23,895 nt of DNA from JBBKWU01 sp037969035 (GCA_037969035.1 JBBKWU010000009.1:1-23895), one strand, 5' to 3'; numbered from the stretch's first letter, positions 1-6,588 are shown. Notes: a model not told the origin generated them from the sequence alone. Translations and numbers: made by a program.

Positions 1-4
1 TGAT

Positions 5-895
5 TTGTTTAAAAATAATGAATTGATATTCAATCTAAAAGATTCCGATGTTCAAAAAGGTCTGCATACATTCTCATTCGAAGCGGGGAAAAAGGCGGCT
101 AATTTCAAACAGTCAATTGTAAAGATGTGGAAAGGCAATGAAGCCATTGATATTTCCACTGACCGAGATTGTTTTCTTTATTTTATGAAGCATTATCTTG
201 GCTTTTCGTGGGGAAGTGAAACCGTCAAAGAAAAGAAAAAACCCCGACAGCAAGAGTTTTATGAGGCTTTATTAGTTCTGGGAGCGAAGGTATGCACGGC
301 AGACGGCAGAGTTGATAAAGAGGAAATCGAAACTTTTAAGCGGTATTTTGGAATTGATGAAAGTTCATTTTCGGGTTCTTCGGAAATATTTGCAAAAGCA
401 GCCGCATCAAAAGATGGTGTTGAAATTCCAGCGCGAAAAGTCTTTGGGGTTTTTGAAGGCCAAAAAGAGCTTTTTGAACATATTATTATTGGCCTAATTC
501 AAATCGCCGCTGCGGATGGCATTATCACGGATGACGAAGTACAAGTCATTAAGAAAATATGCAGGGTGTTCAAACTAACAGAGACGGAGATTGAGCGGCT
601 ATTTTTAATCTTTGACCATATCGAGAAAGGACAGAAAAAGACTTCTCATGGTCGCTTTTCCAGTTCTATGCGCATAGACCGTTTGAAAATTCTCGGGTTA
701 AACGCGAACGCTTCGCATGACGATGTTAAAGTTGCATATAAAGAACTGGTTAGAAAACATCACCCTGATCTTCTTATGTCACAGGGCATTCCTGTTGAGC
801 GCATCAAGGATTCCGAAGAAATGCTAAAGGCGATAAACGCAGCATATAATTGGCTTTGTCGTGAAATCGTCACCGAAAAAAGGAAAACAGCTTAG
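5..895 (+). CDS. TerB-like plus C-terminal J-domain protein (DjlA-like), possibly 5'-partial
   Basis: The 296-residue product has a helical TerB-like region at about residues 85-205, with two acidic half-repeats ('TADGRVDKEE' near 99-108 and 'AADGIITDDE' near 169-178). A J domain follows at about 225-288, with the invariant HPD at 253-255 ('RKHHPDLL'). J domains stimulate the ATPase of DnaK-type chaperones through HPD. This order matches DjlA-like co-chaperones, but no N-terminal membrane anchor is seen. The first codon in the window is TTG at 5 and the frame stays open to the window edge, so the true start may lie upstream. The gene converges on the zinc-ribbon gene, with a 4-bp overlap of stop ends. 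It sits in the AT-rich segment beside tRNA-fMet, so a cargo role in a mobile element is inferred. The domain call is firm; the client and role are unknown. Confidence 0.8.
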   Translation: MFKNNELIFNLKDSDVQKGLHTFSFEAGKKAANFKQSIVKMWKGNEAIDISTDRDCFLYFMKHYLGFSWGSETVKEKKKPRQQEFYEALLVLGAKVCTADGRVDKEEIETFKRYFGIDESSFSGSSEIFAKAAASKDGVEIPARKVFGVFEGQKELFEHIIIGLIQIAAADGIITDDEVQVIKKICRVFKLTETEIERLFLIFDHIEKGQKKTSHGRFSSSMRIDRLKILGLNANASHDDVKVAYKELVRKHHPDLLMSQGIPVERIKDSEEMLKAINAAYNWLCREIVTEKRKTA

Positions 896-1569
896 AAATC
901 AGTTTCGTCGATATTTACAGTTCTTAAATTACCATGCGTCTGCATAATCAACTCAACTGTATAACCACTATATTGATACCCGTCATCCGTGAACTTGAAC
1001 TCCTGATTGGCTTTTGAATATGATGTTTTAGGACCAAAATAATGCTGTGCGCCGTACCACGTGTCCCCAGCCGCATAGCGTATCTCGTAACCCCCAAGCG
1101 GCATAAGAACCTCAAAAGAGCGCCCACCTATAATATATGCGGTTAAAGCCACTTGATTGTTTCGGGTATTGACCACTTTGACGTAGTAATTTTTTCCGAA
1201 TTGAGTCTTGATTTCTAACGGCGCTACACCCGTGGTGAAACTCTTGGACACAACCCCGTGGTCGATATTCATAGGGGGCTCATTAAAAGACGGTTCTTGA
1301 ATTTTGGCGGACTGGTAAAAATTACTGGGGTGTACGACCTCATTGTCATTTTCTTCAAGGTAAGACAGAACACCGAAGATTATAATTAAAACCCAGACAA
1401 ACCATAATTTTAAAATGACGAAAAATATTGATGAAAGGAAAGACCTGTTTTTCCCTTTTACAGATATATGACTTTTGCAATTGCCGCATACGGTTTTACC
1501 CTTAGGGACTTTCTTTGGTATTTTGTTTTTAGCACCACACTCACTGCAAAGTAATATTCGATTGTTCAT
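892..1569 (-). CDS. zinc-ribbon membrane protein, unknown function
   Basis: The 225-aa protein begins with a zinc-ribbon knuckle pair, CSEC at residues 8-11 and CGNC at 28-31. A single strongly hydrophobic segment follows at about 45-70, then a Tyr-rich soluble domain of about 150 residues ('YYVKVVNTRNNQVALTAYI') that is probably beta-rich. This suggests a cytoplasmic zinc-binding N-terminus tethered to the membrane with the C-terminal domain outside. The start is supported by AGGA about 8 nt upstream of ATG. It is the last gene of the minus-strand series in the tRNA-adjacent segment, 36 nt after the 115-aa gene. I do not recognise a family for the C-terminal domain. That it is a real gene is likely; the function is unknown. 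Confidence 0.65.
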   Translation of the reverse strand: MNNRILLCSECGAKNKIPKKVPKGKTVCGNCKSHISVKGKNRSFLSSIFFVILKLWFVWVLIIIFGVLSYLEENDNEVVHPSNFYQSAKIQEPSFNEPPMNIDHGVVSKSFTTGVAPLEIKTQFGKNYYVKVVNTRNNQVALTAYIIGGRSFEVLMPLGGYEIRYAAGDTWYGAQHYFGPKTSYSKANQEFKFTDDGYQYSGYTVELIMQTHGNLRTVNIDETDF

Positions 1570-1605
1570 TTTTTATCCTAATTCGTCATATTTGACTTCT
1601 CACAG

Positions 1606-1953
1606 TCATCCTGTTTTCAACGCAGATGATACACAAGAATATATACTGCCCGCATTCCCATACGTTGTTCCTGTTTTCAAATGCTGGCTTGTTGCGACTA
1701 TATCCCCGTTCTTAAATGACCACCACATTACACTTCTTGTTGCGGCATGTTTTAGATTTTTAAAAAGGCTTTTTCTTTGTAAAACAACATTCATTTCTGA
1801 ACAATCATCAGCATGCAATAAAATATCCATCACTGTTTTACATTTTATAGGGTTTTCAAAATCGGAGTTTTTAAAAACTATCAAATTCAGATTGAACTTA
1901 TGTGCGCTATCCTCAATCTCAATTATAATATCTTTTATAGACATACTGACCAT
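1606..1953 (-). CDS. hypothetical protein, 115 aa
   Basis: I place the start at the ATG at 1953 ('MVSMSIKDIIIEIED') because a good AAAGGG ribosome-binding site lies 7 nt upstream. The open frame extends to 2031 but no site supports an earlier start. The protein has an amphipathic N-terminal helix, a mixed centre with two cysteines, and a Gly/Ser/Thr-rich C-terminus ('TGTTYGNAGSIYSC'). There is no signal peptide or membrane segment. The spacing to the zinc-ribbon gene downstream suggests a shared transcript. I recognise no family. The opposite strand is also open over 1475-2035, but that reading has no ribosome-binding site and an unnatural composition. Confidence 0.5.
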   Translation of the reverse strand: MVSMSIKDIIIEIEDSAHKFNLNLIVFKNSDFENPIKCKTVMDILLHADDCSEMNVVLQRKSLFKNLKHAATRSVMWWSFKNGDIVATSQHLKTGTTYGNAGSIYSCVSSALKTG

Positions 1954-2056
1954 TAGTTTCCCTTTAATTTCATCGCGTGTAACTTGCCTATTAAACATTA
2001 AACAAAATGGTGTTGCACTTAGAATCTGCAATTAAAATTTATTGCGTTCCATTATT

Positions 2057-2755
2057 TCACCGTGAATAACTCGCGTCAGGCAAGAAGATCAATTCATGAC
2101 CCGCGTCAACCAAAGAGCGGCCTACGTATGGTAGTGATTTCTTGCAGTACATAACGGCCATATGAACTCGTTCGAGTATTTTGATGATGTGAAATTGTTG
2201 GCAGAAGCTTTCATCGAGTTTGCGAAACTCCATATCAAGTTTGTACCTTGTTTTCGGACAATCCATGCGGCTTACGAAATCATTGCGAACCCATATGACA
2301 CCATGGTAATGAGCGGTATGTTCATCATATGCCCCATATACTTCATCGAGACACAGAAACCCTCGGGGAAGTCGCTCAGGATGTTTGTGCCAACGACGCG
2401 GATTAATGATCGCGCGGTATATTCTCTTTTGATGTCCTAGCATCAAAAGACGAAACTTGTTGTAATCTGGTTTCCGCGTCCGATGAAAATTGTATGTTAT
2501 CAGGTATGGGGAATAGCTGTATCGACCTGTGTATGGATTATCGCCCCGCGTGAACCGACCAAAAATTTTGGAATACTCTTTGAAAGGAATACGTTTACCA
2601 TTCATCCATATGTATTGTTCTTCTTCCTTTTCTTTGAGATATCTATATTTACTATCGATCCCGTCCAAAATCTCGCGGTTGTACTCCATTTCGTCTTCAT
2701 AGGGTGATAGGATTGAATTTATCGCTGTGCGCGATGCTCTATTTAATTTCTTCAT
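2057..2755 (-). CDS. putative HUH-type replication initiator / Rep-like endonuclease
   Basis: The 232-aa protein carries the three motifs of HUH single-strand endonucleases in order. A hydrophobic motif 1 ('YLITYNFHR', residues 84-92) is followed by motif 2 His-Tyr-His at 149-151 ('AHYHGVIWV') with an acidic stretch just before it, and motif 3 with Tyr203 and nearby Lys205/206 ('VMYCKKSLPY'). In this superfamily the two His bind a divalent metal and the Tyr attacks DNA, starting rolling-circle replication or transposition. No helicase domain is attached. The gene starts 8 nt after the stop of the 54-aa ORF and follows an AlpA-like gene, an order seen in satellite-like islands. The assignment rests on motifs only. 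A phage- or plasmid-type Rep is the best guess and a transposase is the alternative. Confidence 0.6.
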   Translation of the reverse strand: MKKLNRASRTAINSILSPYEDEMEYNREILDGIDSKYRYLKEKEEEQYIWMNGKRIPFKEYSKIFGRFTRGDNPYTGRYSYSPYLITYNFHRTRKPDYNKFRLLMLGHQKRIYRAIINPRRWHKHPERLPRGFLCLDEVYGAYDEHTAHYHGVIWVRNDFVSRMDCPKTRYKLDMEFRKLDESFCQQFHIIKILERVHMAVMYCKKSLPYVGRSLVDAGHELIFLPDASYSR

Positions 2756-2763
2756 GTTGTTTA

Positions 2764-2928
2764 TTATTCCTGTTTATAGGTAATATACGAGAATGAAGAT
2801 TCATGAGGAATCTCCTTCATAATTTTTCGAAGGCCGCCGTTTTTGCGGGATTGTTCGCGCGCAAAGATCGGATCATGACCTAAATAATACTTGTGCGCAC
2901 TCGACCTTGCTCTTGTCACTCGCGGCAT
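2764..2928 (-). CDS. small basic protein, 54 aa, unknown
   Basis: This short frame encodes a highly basic 54-residue product starting 'MPRVTRARSSAHKYYLGHDP' and ending 'SYITYKQE'. It lies between the AlpA-like gene and the Rep-like gene on the same strand and ends 8 nt before the Rep start. Its composition (Arg/Lys/His-rich N-terminal half) and tight packing suggest a real gene, perhaps a DNA-binding accessory of the replication module. No family is recognised and the ribosome-binding site is weak, so coding status is inferred from position and composition. Confidence 0.45.
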   Translation of the reverse strand: MPRVTRARSSAHKYYLGHDPIFAREQSRKNGGLRKIMKEIPHESSFSYITYKQE

Positions 2929-2932
2929 ACTA

Positions 2933-3457
2933 TTACTTAGGCAAATGAGTCAGGTATATTCGGCGAAATATTATAAATTTTGATAAAATAAATAAATCGA
3001 GTTTGAACTGCCTGATCAATCCCAGAACAAACATACACACGGGCGGCACAATCATAAAATTATTGAAATTAGGATCGCAAGACGCGACAATCACGTTCGT
3101 ACTGAATAATATTAGACATCGAGTATCGAACTGTTCGGCCAAATTTATGAGGCTTAACCCCGACGCCAGCCCATCTATCATTACGCAATTTTTTTTCAGA
3201 AAAGCTCCAGCGTCGCGCCAGTTGTTTTTCGGATATAAAAACTTCTTCAAGTTCTTGTTGTGTGTACATTTTCTGCTCTCTTTTTCGCAGGTTAAAATCC
3301 GCAGCAAAGCCACAAAAAGAGTTTTGACAAATGGATATCCCATCAGCCAATTACGCCTATCTGTAGTTTTACTGCAACCCGCGCAGAAAGCGTACCCAAC
3401 ATCTGAATACATGGCCGCGCAATAGTTGCATGAACGAAACCAATAAGCCTCGCCCAT
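2933..3457 (-). CDS. doubtful Cys-rich ORF overlapping the alpA-like gene
   Basis: An open frame starts with 'MGEAYWFRSCNYC' and continues to 'CAGC', giving a CxxC-x11-CxxC pattern that could bind zinc. It then runs in a different phase across the whole alpA-like gene into a hydrophobic tail. Only the part before 3269 looks protein-like; the overlapped part is probably a shadow. A putative promoter at 3487-3515 would put transcription start near 3480, which rules out the earlier ATG at 3490. The first part may be a real small gene broken by a frameshift, or chance. Listed because the double knuckle is unusual in non-coding sequence. Confidence 0.25.
   Translation of the reverse strand: MGEAYWFRSCNYCAAMYSDVGYAFCAGCSKTTDRRNWLMGYPFVKTLFVALLRILTCEKESRKCTHNKNLKKFLYPKNNWRDAGAFLKKNCVMIDGLASGLSLINLAEQFDTRCLILFSTNVIVASCDPNFNNFMIVPPVCMFVLGLIRQFKLDLFILSKFIIFRRIYLTHLPK
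3069..3269 (-). CDS. AlpA/excisionase-like helix-turn-helix DNA-binding protein
   Basis: The ATG at 3269 gives 66 aa and has an AGAGAG site just upstream. The protein matches the winged-helix pattern of AlpA and excisionase-type regulators: 'FISEKQLARRWSFSEKKLRN' (residues 11-30, helix-turn-helix), then a wing with 'KFGRTVRYSMSNI' (42-54), like the 'GRSVRY' wing of that family. Such proteins act as directionality factors or as activators of integrase and replication genes in prophages and satellites. It precedes the 54-aa ORF and the Rep-like gene on the same strand and sits a few hundred bases from the tRNA-fMet 3' end. The family is fairly sure; activator versus excisionase cannot be told here. 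A longer start at 3350 exists but reads through unlikely sequence. Confidence 0.75.
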   Translation of the reverse strand: MYTQQELEEVFISEKQLARRWSFSEKKLRNDRWAGVGVKPHKFGRTVRYSMSNIIQYERDCRVLRS

Positions 3458-3486
3458 GCTCGATGTCAAAAACATCGAACGAGAGA

Positions 3487-3515
3487 CCATAAAACAATAA
3501 TAAAAGAAGAGTCAA
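3487..3515 (-). promoter_or_regulatory. candidate sigma-70 promoter for the alpA-like/rep series
   Basis: On the minus strand TTGACT (3510-3515) is followed after 17 nt by TTATGG (3487-3492). The -35 is good and the -10 is poor. It points toward the alpA-like gene. A GTAAC-gaa-GTTAC inverted repeat at 3546-3558 lies just upstream and could be an operator. Confidence 0.4.
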
Positions 3516-3646
3516 GAACTACGGCCAGTATAAGATTCGGGAATCGTAACGAAGTTACCCACAACTTACTAAAGCCTTACTAGAAAAAACTCACGGCTAA
3601 GCCGCTTATTTTTCAAAAACTAAGTCATTGATTTTATTGGTGAAAT

Positions 3647-3723
<77 letters not shown>

Positions 3724-3945
3724 ACAAGGATGTTATCTATGTGAATTCATCATCAGAGATATGGGGTTATAACGCACCAAAATCAAGAAATCAAGGATTC
3801 TATTCGACAAAAAAGGCTTTCCTGCGCAGAGGACTTAAACACCCTGACAAATAGGGTTACACCGCGCAGGTACACAAGTGGGCATATCTAGATTAATGCT
3901 TGCATCCATATGATGTTTTTTAAATTTCGGTTTTGAAGACAATAC
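3724..3945. other. gene-free spacer with nested inverted repeats
   Basis: No convincing gene is seen between the tRNA and the EF-hand operon terminator. The spacer holds an outer repeat CCTGCGC (3821-3827) / GCGCAGG (3864-3870) enclosing ACCCT (3841-3845) / AGGGT (3853-3857). This could form a two-stem RNA or cruciform. The tRNA promoter must also lie in this stretch, but I could not single it out. Confidence 0.5.
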
Positions 3946-3972
3946 AAAAAACCGCCGAAGGTTAATTCGGCG
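3946..3972 (-). terminator. rho-independent terminator of the ECF/EF-hand operon
   Basis: Read on the minus strand, CGCCGAA pairs with TTCGGCG (3966-3972 with 3953-3959) around a 6-nt loop, followed by a T run (3946-3951). It lies about 45 nt past the EF-hand stop codon. Confidence 0.85.
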
Positions 3973-4016
3973 ATTTATATGTTCATTTAAGTATTTAAGC
4001 GCGTTTCGCGTCGATA

Positions 4017-4415
4017 TTATTCCGCATCAACCTCAGCAGGAGCATCGCTCGCTGCATCAACGTCAACATCAACATCAGCGTCAACCGCAGCTTTATCCTT
4101 CATATCGCCTCTTTTTTCGTGACGTTCGTCACGGCGCTCTTTCATTTTTTCCTTACGGGCATCCCATGAGGCTTTCATTTCTTCTTTGCTCAGCGAACCA
4201 TCGCCGTCTGCATCGACTTTGCTAAAGTGTTCTTCATGCTTTGACATGAATTCTTCTTTGCTGATGGCGCCATCACCGTTTGTGTCGACTTCTTCCATCA
4301 TTTGACCTTTATGGTGTTTACCGTCGGGGCCGCCATCTTTGCCGCCTTCAGCGAAGGCAAGTGGTGATGTCAAAAGGCCAGCAGCGATCATTGATAATAA
4401 TAATGTACGTTTCAT
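4017..4415 (-). CDS. secreted EF-hand calcium-binding protein
   Basis: The 132-aa precursor has a signal peptide ('MKRTLLLSMIAAGLLTSPLAFA', cleavage likely after residue 22). Two canonical EF-hand loops follow: DTNGDGAISKEE (44-55) and DADGDGSLSKEE (68-79), each with Asp at 1, 3 and 5, Gly at 6 and Glu at 12, so both should bind Ca2+. A highly charged helix (about 85-108) and an acidic Asp/Val/Ala tail ('VDADVDVDVD', 111-120) complete it. A strong AAAGGAG site precedes the ATG. It is the last gene of the operon with the ECF sigma and anti-sigma-like genes, ending at a clear terminator. A periplasmic calcium-binding or buffering role tied to that regulator is inferred. The family is secure; the role is not. 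Confidence 0.88.
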   Translation of the reverse strand: MKRTLLLSMIAAGLLTSPLAFAEGGKDGGPDGKHHKGQMMEEVDTNGDGAISKEEFMSKHEEHFSKVDADGDGSLSKEEMKASWDARKEKMKERRDERHEKRGDMKDKAAVDADVDVDVDAASDAPAEVDAE

Positions 4416-4466
4416 TTTTTTCTCCTTTGGGGTTTTAAAAATCGTTCGTGGTTTTCATTTACAGCT

Positions 4467-5072
4467 TTAGCCTTCGCTAAACATCTGCAAAATATCTTGC
4501 TCATCAATCGTGTATTGATCGATCAGAAACTTATCGATGGCATCGTCAATAGATTGATCCGGGTTTGTTTTGAGTAAATTCAATAGCTCCTGCATTTGTT
4601 GCTGCTCGCGAATATCCGCCGCGGCAATCACGAGAACGGCCTCAATATCTTCGGTTGTGGCGGTCTGTTGAGCAGCAACGACAAGAGCTTGAGTGTTTTG
4701 TGGGTTGAGATCACCGCGTGACTTCAAAATCGCCGTGCCACCGATCATAAGGGCGACACATACAGCAAGACCAACGCCCGCACGGCGTGCCATCTTCATC
4801 CAGACAGGGAAAAGTGGCGTCACAGGCAATGCTTCAGCGGCAATCGCACCCTCAGTCACAGCCGTCATTTTATCTGCATCAGTCATTTCAGGCACGGCGT
4901 AAAATGCAAGGGCAGCATCCAGCGTTTCAGCTTGCGCAAATTGTGCTTTGGCATCTGCGTTATCATCAATAAACGCCAGAACCTCACGGGCATCAACATC
5001 TGGCCAGCGCGATAAATCCGCACCATGCACGGATAAAAGATATTCAAATGTTTTCAAATCTATCTTTTTCAT
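4467..5072 (-). CDS. putative anti-sigma factor, single membrane segment
   Basis: This 201-aa protein is encoded 15 nt downstream of the ECF sigma gene. Its N-terminus has 'LLSVHGADLSRWP' (12-24), a signature seen in alphaproteobacterial anti-sigma-like proteins. One transmembrane helix is at about 98-116 ('AGVGLAVCVALMIGGTAIL'), preceded by basic residues, giving a cytoplasmic N-terminus and a periplasmic C-terminus. The C-terminal 70 residues are acidic and helical and include a Gln-rich stretch near 155-160. The HxxxCxxC zinc motif of ZAS-type anti-sigmas is absent. By position and topology it should hold the sigma factor inactive until a periplasmic signal is sensed. Confidence is good for membrane protein and operon partner, moderate for the anti-sigma role. 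Confidence 0.7.
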   Translation of the reverse strand: MKKIDLKTFEYLLSVHGADLSRWPDVDAREVLAFIDDNADAKAQFAQAETLDAALAFYAVPEMTDADKMTAVTEGAIAAEALPVTPLFPVWMKMARRAGVGLAVCVALMIGGTAILKSRGDLNPQNTQALVVAAQQTATTEDIEAVLVIAAADIREQQQMQELLNLLKTNPDQSIDDAIDKFLIDQYTIDEQDILQMFSEG

Positions 5073-5087
5073 CTTGTTTACTCTTTT

Positions 5088-5648
5088 CTACAAAACGCCT
5101 TTTTGCGTTTTTAAGTCCTCATATAATGTTTTACGTGCCCGCACCAATAATCCTTCGATTGCTTTTACAGTCGAGCCCATAACGTCTGCGGCCTCGCCAT
5201 TACTAAGCCCTTGATAGTGGCATAAAACAAGGGCTGTGCGCTGCCGCTCGGGTAGATCATTAATGGCCTTACGTACAAATAACGTGCGCTGCTGGTCTTC
5301 CATATTTTCATCCGTTTTGTCTTGTGCGGTAAGGTTCATATCATCAATCGGTACTGTTTGTTTTTGCTTGCGTCGCACATCGACGGCCTGATTATACGCA
5401 ATACGATAAAGCCATGTTTTAACCGCAGCACCCTTTTCGGGCTTCCATTGATCTGCCTTTTGCCAGACCTTGAGCATCGTATCCTGCACAATGTCTTCGG
5501 CTTGTTGCCGATCAACGCCCAAACGATACGCCGCAGAGAACAGCATTTTCATGTAACGCTCAGACAAACACCGAAACGCGTCACTATCTTGCATCACAAT
5601 TTTTGCGATTAAATCCGCATCGGACTGATTATCATTTACGTCTCTCAT
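5088..5648 (-). CDS. ECF-type RNA polymerase sigma factor
   Basis: The 186-aa product is a compact group IV sigma factor. Region 2 spans about 22-92 ('AEDIVQDTMLKVWQKADQW' and 'KTWLYRIAYNQAVDVRRK' for core binding and -10 recognition). Region 4 spans about 123-175 ('LPERQRTALVLCHYQGLSNG' and 'VKAIEGLLVRARKTL', the -35 binding helix-turn-helix). I chose the ATG at 5648, 2 nt after the stop of the upstream secreted-protein gene, over an extension that would overlap that gene. It directs core polymerase to its own set of promoters, usually including its own operon. Flanking secreted, anti-sigma and EF-hand genes suggest response to an envelope or divalent-cation signal. Confidence 0.93.
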   Translation of the reverse strand: MRDVNDNQSDADLIAKIVMQDSDAFRCLSERYMKMLFSAAYRLGVDRQQAEDIVQDTMLKVWQKADQWKPEKGAAVKTWLYRIAYNQAVDVRRKQKQTVPIDDMNLTAQDKTDENMEDQQRTLFVRKAINDLPERQRTALVLCHYQGLSNGEAADVMGSTVKAIEGLLVRARKTLYEDLKTQKGVL

Positions 5649-5650
5649 GC

Positions 5651-6202
5651 TTATTCGCTGCACCTTAGCTTGGCTGTTTGGCAAACGACACCGCCCTCGG
5701 TGTAGCATTTCTTACGGATGCTCGCGCAAAACTCTAATCTGTCATCGGGCGATGCGTTGTCCCAGCGTTCATCAAAATTTTTACTGCGTTCTTCCCGTCC
5801 CATTTCATGCTTTTGGCTCCATTCCGCGCGCAACTCTTTAATCCGCGCAGCGCGATCCTCAGGGGACAGTCCTGATAATTCCTTTTCAATTTCATCACGG
5901 CGCGCACGAAGCTCGTCCTGTTTTTCAGGTGGTAAATCTTGAAATTTATCACGCATCATTTCTTTGCTGCTTTCTGCATTGCCTCGCATTTCGTCACGGC
6001 GTTTGGCACTATCACTGCGCATTTCATCACGCGCACTTCTGTCTTGGCCCCTATCTTGAATTGTCTGGAAATATGATTGTGGCGTGATACTGCGGCTATA
6101 AAGCGCATCATCAATAGACGACGTTGCGAACGCCGCGCCCGAGAACACCGTCACGGCAACAGCACAAAAACTAACAAGGGAAAATTGGTAAAGTGAACGC
6201 AT
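5651..6202 (-). CDS. secreted, charged, four-cysteine protein heading the ECF operon
   Basis: The 183-aa precursor has a signal peptide ('FCAVAVTVFSGAAFA', cleavage near residue 26). A long Arg/Glu/Asp-rich helical region follows (about 50-145) with repeated 'RDEMR' elements (58-62 and 69-73) and segments such as 'LPPEKQDELRARRDEIEKEL' and 'LSPEDRAARIKELRAEW'. The C-terminus carries four cysteines (159, 166, 174, 181) that could form two disulfides. The helical 'LSPEDR/LPPEKQ' style recalls periplasmic Spy/CpxP-like metal or stress sensors, without the LTxxQ motif. It ends 2 nt before the sigma gene, so the two are probably translated together. It may be a periplasmic sensor or an effector for the sigma/anti-sigma pair. 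No firm family is recognised. Confidence 0.75.
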   Translation of the reverse strand: MRSLYQFSLVSFCAVAVTVFSGAAFATSSIDDALYSRSITPQSYFQTIQDRGQDRSARDEMRSDSAKRRDEMRGNAESSKEMMRDKFQDLPPEKQDELRARRDEIEKELSGLSPEDRAARIKELRAEWSQKHEMGREERSKNFDERWDNASPDDRLEFCASIRKKCYTEGGVVCQTAKLRCSE

Positions 6203-6247
6203 ATTTATCTCTCCATCTTCATAACAATATCAAACAAACATAGATAA

Positions 6248-6274
6248 TATACGCCAAGAGCGATAAAACCCTTC
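6248..6274 (-). promoter_or_regulatory. possible ECF-type promoter of the sigma operon
   Basis: On the minus strand GAAGG (6270-6274) is separated by 16 nt from CGTATA (6248-6253). CGTA in the -10 is common for ECF sigma factors, and ECF operons are often self-activated. Its placement, about 45 nt upstream of the first gene, fits. There is no second copy in the window to support it. Confidence 0.3.
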
Positions 6275-6312
6275 GCAAAAAATCATATTATTTTGAAAAT
6301 AGCTGAGAGTGA

Positions 6313-6588
6313 TTACTTAACGGTAATTTTAGATACAAGAAAACCCCAACCGGCTTTATCAGCAGGCACACCATTTTTTGTGTACTCCACATTAACCGCT
6401 CGCACGGCGGTGCCTGTCGTGATGCCCGATGGTAAACCTGCCTCGACAAAGTTCACCTGCAAGTTATGTTTTCTGGCTTCGGTTTGGATTTCTTCCGCTG
6501 CGGCATCCATATCGGCTGTCATGCGGTGCGGGTTCTTAATGATAGTTCCTACAAATTTTTGAAATTCGGCTGTTAGAGTCGCGTTCAT
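6313..6588 (-). CDS. small conserved-looking protein, tandem paralogue 1
   Basis: The ATG at 6588 follows a GGGAGAAG site and gives 91 aa ('MNATLTAEFQKFVG...'). It has an amphipathic N-terminal half and a C-terminal 'NGVPADKAGWGFLVSKI' motif. The neighbour at 6669-6944 has the equivalent 'DGVPANKQGWGWRIAMV' and a similar 'EFQKFVG'/'HFQKYVG' start, so the pair arose by tandem duplication. There is no signal peptide, membrane segment or cysteine cluster. The gene starts 80 nt after its paralogue ends and may be transcribed with it. I do not recognise the family and assign no function. Confidence 0.7.
   Translation of the reverse strand: MNATLTAEFQKFVGTIIKNPHRMTADMDAAAEEIQTEARKHNLQVNFVEAGLPSGITTGTAVRAVNVEYTKNGVPADKAGWGFLVSKITVK

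Noticed and set aside
1611..1680. Direct repeat CCTGTTTTCAA twice, 59 bp apart
   Set aside because: Short, two copies only, at the C-terminal end of a coding frame; no array structure, so not CRISPR or att.
1475..2035. 186-codon plus-strand open frame opposite the 115-aa gene
   Set aside because: No ribosome-binding site, Phe/Leu/Ser-rich composition typical of an antisense shadow; the minus-strand reading has a good start signal.
1..3646. Second copy of the tRNA-fMet 3' end as an att repeat
   Set aside because: Looked for the 3647-3690 sequence in the segment and saw no copy; the other island end must lie outside the window if it exists.
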